A DNA stretch of 21,161 nucleotides from Bacillota bacterium (GTDB lineage: Bacteria > Bacillota > Clostridia > Christensenellales > CAG-138), in contig JAEWYV010000014.1 in assembly GCA_023458615.1 (NCBI GenBank), positions 1 to 21,161 on the forward strand, given 5' to 3'. Each line of letters starts with the position of its first letter. The stretch's first letter is position 1. Below, piece after piece: positions 7,154-13,543 of the stretch. The notes beneath the pieces are model-generated. The model saw only the letters and a list, made by a program, of their open reading frames with translations. It was not told where the DNA came from and ran no database searches. The translations under genes and the position numbers were made by a program.

Positions 7154-8860
7154 ATGAATCTATTCAAACGCTTTGGCGCGATCCTGTTGGTTCTCGCCAT
7201 GGTAGCCAGTTTTGCGGCTTGCGGCCAGACCGCTGCCCCCGCGAGCGCGGATACAGCAGCCGCGACAGATGCGACCGCCGCGCCCGCTGCGGAAACAACC
7301 GCAGCCGAAGGCTCCAAGGTCGTCAATGTCATGATCGAAGTGGAGGTCGAGAGCCTTGACCCGCAGGTTGCGACCGATGGCACGAGCTTTGAAGTCATTG
7401 CGGACCTCACCGACGGCCTGAAGCAGATGGACGCCAATGGCGGCGTAACCAATGCACTCTGCGCCGACGAATCTATCAGCGCGGATGGCCTTACCTACAC
7501 CTTCAAAATCCGTGACGACGCGGTTTGGAGCAATGGCGACCCCGTGACGGCGGCAGACTTCGTGTTTGGCTGGCAGCGCGCGGTTGATCCGGCACTCGCG
7601 AGCGAGTATTCCTATATGTTCAGCGACATCGGTCAGGTGAAAAACGCCGCGGCCATCATCGCGGGAACACTGCCTGTTACCGATCTTGGCGTGACGGCAC
7701 TGGACGAGAAGACCCTTCAGGTGCAGTTGGAGGTTCCGGTCGCGTATTTTGACCAGATTCTCTACTTCCCGACCTTCTATCCGGTCAACCAGAAGTTCTT
7801 TGAAGCCTGCGGCGATAGCTACGCCACGAGCCCGGAAACCCTCCTGAGCAACGGTGCGTTTATTGCCACGAGCTACGAGCCGGCGGCGACGAACTTTACG
7901 CTTGCAAAGAATCCTACCTATTATGATGCGGCTCGCATCCAGATTGACGGCCTGAACTATCAGGTCATCAAGGAGAGCCAGCAGGCACTCTTGAGCTATC
8001 AGAGTGGCGATCTCGACACCATCCTCGTCTCTGGCGATCAAGTCGACCAGGTGAAGGATGATCCGGCGTTCAAGAGTGTCGGCGCAGGTTACCTCTGGTA
8101 TGTCTCGCCCAACGTTACCACCTATCCCGAACTGGCGAACTTGAACCTGCGCATGGCGATGACCTTTGCGCTGGATCGCCAGACCATCGTGGACAGCGTC
8201 GTGAAGGACGGCTCCACCGCGACCTATACGGCAGTTCCGCCGCAGTTTGCAACCGGCCCTGCGGGCGACGACTTCTCCGCCGATCAGGCTGAGTTTGCCT
8301 CCGTCTGCGCATATGACCTTGCAAAAGCAACCGAGTATTATGAAGCGGCGAAAGCTGAACTCGGCAAGGACTCGTTCACCTTTGAAATGGTGCTCGACGA
8401 CACCGAGATTCAGCAGAACGTTGCCGCCGTCATCAAGGAAATGCTGGAGAGCGCACTCCCCGGCATGACCATCAACCTCAAGGTGGAACCGAAGAAACAG
8501 CGCGTTCAGGACCTGCAAGATGGCAACTATTGCCTCGGCCTGACCCGTTGGGGCCCGGACTATGCCGACCCGATGACCTACCTCGGCATGTGGGTAACCG
8601 GCAATAGCAACAACTACGGTCTCTGGTCCAATGCGGACTATGACGCGCTGATTGCGCAGTGCACCACGGGCGACCTTGCGCAGGATGCAACGGGCCGCTG
8701 GGCGGCGCTGAAGAGCGCGGAGAAGATCGTGATGGAACAGGCGGTCATCTTCCCGCTGTACACCCAGTGCAACGCGACCTTGATCAACCCGAACGTCACC
8801 GGCATCGAATTCCACCCCGTCGCTCTGAACCGCGTCTTCAAAGACACGGTCAAGAACTGA
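7154..8860 (+). CDS. oppA: Oligopeptide ABC transporter substrate-binding lipoprotein
   Basis: Family 5 extracellular solute-binding protein that captures peptides for OppBCDF. In 568 residues: lipoprotein signal MNLFKRFGAILLVLAMVASF with A-A-C (Cys23), an Ala/Thr-rich tether to about residue 50, then SBP_bac_5 motifs: ESLDPQVATDG, ISADGLTYTFKIRDDAVWSNGDPVTAADFVFGWQR (in segments), ALDEKTLQVQLEVPVAYF, LLSNGAFI, KNPTYYDA and the late CLGLTRWGPDYADPMTYL. ATG 7154 is preferred because AGGAG (7140-7144) then has a 9-nt spacer; ATG 7148 has only 3. The gene is separated from oppB by a 190-nt gap with hairpins, consistent with the binding protein being made in excess over the membrane parts. Peptide preference unknown. 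Confidence 0.95.
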   Translation: MNLFKRFGAILLVLAMVASFAACGQTAAPASADTAAATDATAAPAAETTAAEGSKVVNVMIEVEVESLDPQVATDGTSFEVIADLTDGLKQMDANGGVTNALCADESISADGLTYTFKIRDDAVWSNGDPVTAADFVFGWQRAVDPALASEYSYMFSDIGQVKNAAAIIAGTLPVTDLGVTALDEKTLQVQLEVPVAYFDQILYFPTFYPVNQKFFEACGDSYATSPETLLSNGAFIATSYEPAATNFTLAKNPTYYDAARIQIDGLNYQVIKESQQALLSYQSGDLDTILVSGDQVDQVKDDPAFKSVGAGYLWYVSPNVTTYPELANLNLRMAMTFALDRQTIVDSVVKDGSTATYTAVPPQFATGPAGDDFSADQAEFASVCAYDLAKATEYYEAAKAELGKDSFTFEMVLDDTEIQQNVAAVIKEMLESALPGMTINLKVEPKKQRVQDLQDGNYCLGLTRWGPDYADPMTYLGMWVTGNSNNYGLWSNADYDALIAQCTTGDLAQDATGRWAALKSAEKIVMEQAVIFPLYTQCNATLINPNVTGIEFHPVALNRVFKDTVKN

Positions 8861-8895
8861 ACGTTGGTAGTTGACGCCTAAAACTTGATCAGCAA

Positions 8896-8946
8896 ACGCG
8901 CCGCATGGTGGTTTTGACCAACACTCAAGATTGCTGTGCGGCGCGT
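8896..8946 (+). terminator. Large hairpin after oppA, probable partial terminator or mRNA stabiliser
   Basis: A perfect 10-bp stem, ACGCGCCGCA (8896-8905) with TGCGGCGCGT (8937-8946), encloses a smaller TGGT/ACCA hairpin (8909-8920). It is followed by GCTTGTTTTC, a poor T-tract, so readthrough into oppB is expected. Confidence 0.65.
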
Positions 8947-9006
8947 GCTTGTTTTCTAAAACGGAACAGGCGGGCTGCATTCGACAAGTCGCGATTTTTT
9001 ACAGCG

Positions 9007-9033
9007 TGCGGCATTGGCCGCAATTTTGTTTTG
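9007..9033 (+). terminator. Second hairpin before oppB with T-rich tail, possible attenuator
   Basis: TGCGGC (9007-9012), loop ATTG, GCCGCA (9017-9022), then ATTTTGTTTTG. It ends just before the GGAGG preceding oppB. Both arms repeat sequence from the 8896-8946 hairpin (GCCGCA at 8900-8905, TGCGGC at 8937-8942), so alternative pairings are possible. Confidence 0.5.
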
Positions 9034-9053
9034 TGGAGGGGGACGGGGACGAC

Positions 9054-9989
9054 GTGAGAAAATACGTTTTCAAGCGCATACTCATATCCATTTTTACCTT
9101 GCTAGCCATTACGCTGGTGCTGTTTATTCTGCTCCAGCTGATGCCGGGTTCGCCTTTTAACGACGAGAAACTAACGCCGGAGCAGCACGCGGCGCTGAAC
9201 GCAAAATACGGCCTGGATCAGCCGTTGATTGTTCAGTTTTTCCGTTATGTAGCCAAGATGTTCCAGGGAGATTTTGGCGTTAGTTACAAGATCAGCAAAA
9301 ACACGCCCATCAGCCAGCTTATCGAGTCGAGATTGCCCATCAGCATCCGCGTTGGCGGGTTTGCTGTGTCGCTCGGCGCGGTGTTCGGGCTGTTGCTTGG
9401 CATTGTTGCGGCGCTGAAACACAATACAATTTGGGATACCATCTGCACCGTGATCTCGGTCATAGGCGTCTCAATACCAAGCTATGTGTTTGCGTTGGCG
9501 CTAAGCTATACGCTAGGGTTTAAGCTTAGCTGGTTTCCCATGCTGTATTCCAGTCAGGAGGCGTTTGCCTCCAGCGTGATGCCGAGCATTGCGTTGAGTC
9601 TTTTCACGCTGGCATCGATTGCGCGGTTTACGCGAACCGAGATGCTGGAGGTACTCAGCAGCGACTATATGCTGCTGGCGGAGAGCAAGGGGATCAGCGG
9701 CTCGCCGTTGATTATTCAGCACGCGCTCAGAAACGCGCTGATTCCGATTGTAACGGTGCTTGCACCGTTGATTGTAGACCTGATGACGGGCAGCCTCGTG
9801 GTAGAGAAAATATTCTCGATTCCGGGTGTGGGCAGCCTGCTCGTAACCGCGATTCAGAGCAACGACTACAACGTCGTCATCGCACTGAGCTTCATCTATA
9901 GCGCGATGTATATCGGCATCATGCTACTGGTCGATATTCTCTATGGCGTCATCGATCCGAGAATCCGCGTTGCGAAGAAGGGAGACTGA
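9054..9989 (+). CDS. oppB: Oligopeptide ABC transporter permease OppB
   Basis: Membrane permease of 311 residues, matching the usual length of about 306. It starts V(M)-R-K-Y-V-F-K-R-I-L followed by the first membrane helix and the family motif LMPGSPF, then LNAKYGLDQPLIVQFFRY, GDFGVSYK, the coupling loop with E-M-L-E-V-L-S-S-D-Y-M-L-L-A-E-S-K-G, ALRNALIPIVTVLAPLIVDLMTGS and the end YGVIDPRIRV. The start is a GTG at 9054; GGAGG at 9035-9039 is rather far (14 nt) and GGGGA is nearer, so initiation may be modest. The open frame extends upstream to 8931, but that part shows no homology and overlaps the hairpins. oppC begins 1 nt after the stop. Confidence 0.94.
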   Translation: MRKYVFKRILISIFTLLAITLVLFILLQLMPGSPFNDEKLTPEQHAALNAKYGLDQPLIVQFFRYVAKMFQGDFGVSYKISKNTPISQLIESRLPISIRVGGFAVSLGAVFGLLLGIVAALKHNTIWDTICTVISVIGVSIPSYVFALALSYTLGFKLSWFPMLYSSQEAFASSVMPSIALSLFTLASIARFTRTEMLEVLSSDYMLLAESKGISGSPLIIQHALRNALIPIVTVLAPLIVDLMTGSLVVEKIFSIPGVGSLLVTAIQSNDYNVVIALSFIYSAMYIGIMLLVDILYGVIDPRIRVAKKGD

Positions 9990-9990
9990 T

Positions 9991-11064
9991 ATGGATAGAC
10001 ACGATAAAAAGAAAATCGCTGCCCCGGCAGCTGAGGCGGCCTATCAATTTCAGCCGGACGACTTCAGCTTCCGCGCGAATACGGATGTCACACGCATAGA
10101 CACCAACTTCGCCAGCGAGAGCTTCTGGAAAGAGGTAAGAAAACGCTTCTTTAAAAACAAAGGGGCGGTTGTTTCGCTCATCGTCGTGCTTATCATCGGC
10201 TTTTTTGCCGCGTTCGGGCCCAATATGAACGGATATAGCTATTCCGACCAGAAGCTGACACAAAAAAACTTTGCGCCCCGCATCCCCTGGGTAGAAAAGC
10301 TCGGTATCTTCGACGGAGATGAAAAACTGAGCACCACCACAGGCGTCAAGGTCATCAACGGATACAAAGATAAGAACCACCCCGACGTCTACTATTGGTT
10401 CGGCTCGGATACGTTGGGTCGCGATATCTGGACGCGCGTTTGGGAAGGCACAAGGATTTCGCTCGGCATTGCGCTCTGCGCGGCGCTGATCGATTTTCTA
10501 ATTGGTATGACCTATGGCCTCATCAGCGGCTATTACGGCGGACGTGTCGATAGCATCATGCAGCGCATTGCGGAGATCATCAACGGCATTCCGCGATTGG
10601 TCATTGTGACGCTGCTGATGCTGATTTTGCCGCGCGGATTTTTGACCATTGTATTTGCGCTGATGATTACGGAGTGGATCGGCATGAGCAGAATTGCCCG
10701 CGCCGAAATGCTCAAACTAAAGGAAAGTGAATTCGTGCTCGCGAGCCGCACCCTCGGCGCGCGGGATCTGCGCATCATCTTCCGTGAAATTCTTCCGAAT
10801 ATCGTTGGACCAATCACAACGCAGATCATGTTTAGCATCCCGACAGCCATCTTCACCGAGGCATTTTTGAGCTTTGTCGGTCTTGGTATTCCGGTGCCGA
10901 TGTGCAGTCTCGGCAGCCTGATCGCGGATGCATTCAACAGCTTTACCACACACCCCTATCAGATCATCCCGCCGATTATCGTGCTGGCACTGCTGATGCT
11001 TTCCTTCAATATGCTGGCGGATGGCCTGCGCGAAGCATTTGACCCGAAGTTTAAGGAAATGTGA
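9991..11064 (+). CDS. oppC: Oligopeptide ABC transporter permease OppC
   Basis: Second permease, 357 residues. A hydrophilic N-terminal segment (1-60) precedes the first helix (GAVVSLIVVLIIGFFAAFGP). A large outside loop holds the OppC motif FGSDTLGRDIWTRVWEGTRISL. The core has GYYGGRVDSIMQR, IINGIPRLVIV, the EAA loop with KESEFVLASRTLGARDLRII and LPNI, then FLSFVGLGIPVP and the C-terminal DGLREAFDPKF. ATG 9991 follows GAAGGGAG with good spacing and lies right behind the oppB stop. The upstream extension of the open frame lies inside oppB and is not coding. The GSDTLGRD segment and both ends match OppC family landmarks closely. Confidence 0.95.
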   Translation: MDRHDKKKIAAPAAEAAYQFQPDDFSFRANTDVTRIDTNFASESFWKEVRKRFFKNKGAVVSLIVVLIIGFFAAFGPNMNGYSYSDQKLTQKNFAPRIPWVEKLGIFDGDEKLSTTTGVKVINGYKDKNHPDVYYWFGSDTLGRDIWTRVWEGTRISLGIALCAALIDFLIGMTYGLISGYYGGRVDSIMQRIAEIINGIPRLVIVTLLMLILPRGFLTIVFALMITEWIGMSRIARAEMLKLKESEFVLASRTLGARDLRIIFREILPNIVGPITTQIMFSIPTAIFTEAFLSFVGLGIPVPMCSLGSLIADAFNSFTTHPYQIIPPIIVLALLMLSFNMLADGLREAFDPKFKEM

Positions 11065-11075
11065 GGAGCGAGGCA

Positions 11076-12155
11076 ATGGAAGCAAACAAACGAAAAAAAG
11101 TGCTTGAAATGCGCGATCTCTCCATCTCGTTTACCACGAACGCGGGTTTGGTGAACGCCATTCGCGGCGTCAATCTGGACGTATTTCAAGGGGAAACGCT
11201 CGCAATCGTCGGCGAAAGCGGCAGCGGGAAATCCGTTACCGCCAAGGCTATTATGGGCATTCTGGATAAGAATAGCATCGTCAACAGCGGAACCATCCGC
11301 TTTCGCTATCATCGCGAGGATGGATCGGATGTTGAGACAGACCTTGCGCAGTTGGAAAAAAAGGAATTTCGCAAGCACATCAACGGCAAGCGCATTGCGA
11401 TGGTCTTTCAGGACCCGATGACGAGCCTTGACCCGACCATGCCCGTCGGCAGGCAGATTATGGAAGGCATGATCTGGCATTATCACACCCCGATCGCGGA
11501 GGCGAAAGCGCGCGCGATTGCGCTGCTGGAGGAGGTTGGCATACCGGAACCCAAACGGCGCATGAAGCAGTATCCGCATCAGCTCTCCGGCGGCATGCGG
11601 CAGCGCGTGGTCATCGCTATTGCGCTGGCCTGCAACCCGGAACTGCTGATCTGCGACGAACCGACCACTGCGCTGGACGTTACGATTCAGGCAAAAATTC
11701 TGGAGTTGATTCAGCGTATCCAGAAGGAACGCGGCATCAGCATCATCTACATTACGCATGATCTCGGCGTTGTCGCTAAGGTTGCGGACTATGTGAACGT
11801 CATGTATGCCGGAAAAATCGTAGAAAAGGGCAAGATCGATGAGATCTTCTTTGACCCGCGGCACCCCTATACATGGGGGCTGCTCTCTGCGATGCCGGAT
11901 CTCGAGACGCGGGACGAGCGGCTCTATACCATACCCGGTTCGCCACCGAACCTGCTGCGTCCCGTGCCGGGAGACGCATTTGCGCCGCGCAATATTTACG
12001 CACTGAAGATTGACGAGCGTACGGAACCTCCGATGTTTCAAATTTCGGACACTCACTATGCCGCAACATGGTTACTGGACCCGCGCGCGCCAAAGGTGGA
12101 TATGCCTGCGGAACTCAAAGCAAGGATTGAGCGCATGAAAAAGGAGGGGCTGTAA
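11076..12155 (+). CDS. oppD: Oligopeptide ABC transporter ATPase OppD
   Basis: One of two ATPases of the importer, 359 residues. Walker A GESGSGKS (46-53), Q-loop MVFQDPMTSLDPTM, signature LSGGMRQRVVIAIALA, Walker B LLICDEPTTALDVTIQA and switch THDLGVVAKVAD are intact. The C-terminal oligopeptide domain (PHPYTWGLLSAMPDL-like segment, GDAFAPRN, P-P-M-F-Q-I-S-D-T-H-Y-A-A-T-W-L-L) is of the Bacillota OppD kind without the cysteine cluster of some relatives. The start ATG 11076 has GAGGAG at 11063-11068 with a 7-nt spacer, overlapping the oppC stop region. The stop codon TAA overlaps the oppF ATG by one base. Confidence 0.95.
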   Translation: MEANKRKKVLEMRDLSISFTTNAGLVNAIRGVNLDVFQGETLAIVGESGSGKSVTAKAIMGILDKNSIVNSGTIRFRYHREDGSDVETDLAQLEKKEFRKHINGKRIAMVFQDPMTSLDPTMPVGRQIMEGMIWHYHTPIAEAKARAIALLEEVGIPEPKRRMKQYPHQLSGGMRQRVVIAIALACNPELLICDEPTTALDVTIQAKILELIQRIQKERGISIIYITHDLGVVAKVADYVNVMYAGKIVEKGKIDEIFFDPRHPYTWGLLSAMPDLETRDERLYTIPGSPPNLLRPVPGDAFAPRNIYALKIDERTEPPMFQISDTHYAATWLLDPRAPKVDMPAELKARIERMKKEGL

Positions 12156-13102
12156 TGATGGAAGCAATTTCAAAAACACCTCTTTTGGAAGTGAAAGGGC
12201 TCAAACAGCACTTTCGAATCAATCGCAATTTTACGGTTCGCGCCGTAGATGGTGTGGATTTTGTCATCTACCCCGGTGAAACCTATGGACTGGTTGGCGA
12301 AAGCGGCAGCGGAAAGAGCACCATTGGCCGCTCACTGATTCGCCTCTATGAACCGACAGACGGCAAGATTCTATTTGATGGAATGGATATCTCCGGGCGA
12401 ATGAACCGCGCAAACAGAACACGCCTGCGCATGGAGATGCAGATGATCTTCCAGGACCCGATGGCTTGCCTCAACCCGAGAAAAAAGGTTGAGGACATTA
12501 TCGCGCTCGGGCTTGATATCCATCATCTCTATAAAAATCACGAAGAGCGGCACCAGGCGGTATGCGAAATACTGGACAAGGTCGGCCTCGCGCCGGAGCA
12601 TGCGAACCGCTATCCGCATCAGTTCAGCGGCGGACAGCGTCAGCGCGTTGGCATTGCGCGCGCGCTCATCATGAATCCAAAGCTCATCATTGCGGACGAG
12701 TGCATCAGCGCGCTGGATGTTTCCATTCAGGCGCAGGTTGTGAACCTGATGCGCGATCTACAGAAGGAGACAGGGACGGCGTATCTCTTCATAGCGCATG
12801 ATCTTTCGATGGTAAAATACATCAGCGACCGTATCGGCGTGCTGCATCTGGGACACATGGTGGAGACAGGAACGACCGAGGAGATATTTGCCAATCCCGT
12901 CCATCCGTATACGCGGAGCCTGCTTTCCGCCATTCCGCATCCAAATCCGCGCACCGAGAAAAAGCGTGTTGCGCAGGCCTATGACTATAAGGCGGAAAAC
13001 ATCGATTATGCGGCGGGGGTGCAACACCACCTCGGCGGGACCCATTATGTGCTTGGCACCGATGCGGAATTAAGCCGATGGGTAAGCGGGGAGAACAAGT
13101 AA
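12155..13102 (+). CDS. oppF: Oligopeptide ABC transporter ATPase OppF
   Basis: Second ATPase of the importer, 315 residues. It has Walker A GESGSGKST (48-56), Q-loop MIFQDPMACLNPRKKV, signature FSGGQRQRVGIARALI and Walker B LIIADECISALDVSIQAQ, where the residue after the catalytic Glu is Cys rather than Pro. The switch is AHDLSMVKYISDR, followed by HPYTRSLLSAIPHPNP. The tail (Y-D-Y-K... HHLGGTHYVLGTD) is typical of OppF in this phylum. AAGGAGG (12140-12146) lies 8 nt before the start, and the ATG shares a base with the oppD stop (TAATG), indicating coupled translation. It is the last gene of the opp operon, with a strong terminator about 50 bp on. Confidence 0.95.
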   Translation: MMEAISKTPLLEVKGLKQHFRINRNFTVRAVDGVDFVIYPGETYGLVGESGSGKSTIGRSLIRLYEPTDGKILFDGMDISGRMNRANRTRLRMEMQMIFQDPMACLNPRKKVEDIIALGLDIHHLYKNHEERHQAVCEILDKVGLAPEHANRYPHQFSGGQRQRVGIARALIMNPKLIIADECISALDVSIQAQVVNLMRDLQKETGTAYLFIAHDLSMVKYISDRIGVLHLGHMVETGTTEEIFANPVHPYTRSLLSAIPHPNPRTEKKRVAQAYDYKAENIDYAAGVQHHLGGTHYVLGTDAELSRWVSGENK

Positions 13103-13151
13103 AGTAAACCAATCCGCGTCCAATATCGGGTTGCGTATGGAAACACAAAAC

Positions 13152-13180
13152 CGGCATCGTGTATAGCGATGCCGTTTTTT
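13152..13180 (+). terminator. Intrinsic terminator of the opp operon
   Basis: Stem CGGCATCG (13152-13159) and CGATGCCG (13167-13174), a 7-nt loop, then TTTTTT (13175-13180). It sits about 50 bp after oppF. Confidence 0.9.
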
Positions 13181-13273
13181 CGTCTGTCAATGCTAAACGG
13201 ATAAACAAAAAACAATAAACATGTGTGACATTTTAAATATAAAAGTAGCTCGAGACATCAATATTTCTGCGAA

Positions 13274-13341
13274 ATGCTCGAAAATTAGCGCAACGATGCT
13301 CGTTAGGGAGCATTGACGCGCGCGAGAAACAAGCATACAAT
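13274..13341 (+). promoter_or_regulatory. Sigma-A promoter of the GGDEF gene with upstream repeats
   Basis: -35 TTGACG (13313-13318), 17-bp spacer, -10 TACAAT (13336-13341). Just upstream, ATGCTCG occurs twice, 22 bp apart (13274-13280 and 13296-13302), and the second copy forms an inverted repeat with GAGCAT (13308-13313), which touches the -35. This looks like a regulator-binding site. Confidence 0.65.
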
Positions 13342-13543
13342 AAACACAAGGCTTGTTTTGAAAAAACGAGCCAGAGGTTCTACTCTTCTTTTCATTTTAG
13401 TGATCATGAAGTGCGCGGGAAAACACGATTTCCCCGTTTTTCCTATGCCATATCCGTCAAATAGATCGACGAGACAGAACACAAACAGATCGGGTGCGAC
13501 AGCGCCGGAATTTCGCCATCCAAAAAGGGAGCTTCGAGCAATC
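13342..13543 (+). other. Long structured 5' leader of the GGDEF gene
   Basis: About 195 nt separate the predicted transcription start from the start codon. A first hairpin pairs GGCTTGTTTT with AAAACGAGCC (within 13349-13371). A second pairs GGGAAA (13417-13422) with TTTCCC (13429-13434) and is followed by TTTTT (13437-13441), resembling an attenuator. The frame of the gene stays open through the leader, but the translated sequence shows no homology or domain features. I could not match it to a known riboswitch, including the c-di-GMP classes. Confidence 0.4.

Noticed and set aside
7160..8980. A 606-codon open frame on the minus strand opposite oppA
   Set aside because: oppA shows full family homology and a good ribosome-binding site; the antisense frame has neither and is explained by codon bias.
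13313..13543. N-terminal extension of the GGDEF protein that might encode a DNA-binding domain
   Set aside because: The would-be start is the TTG of the -35 hexamer, the translated stretch shows no helix-turn-helix pattern, and a ribosome-binding site lies before 13544.
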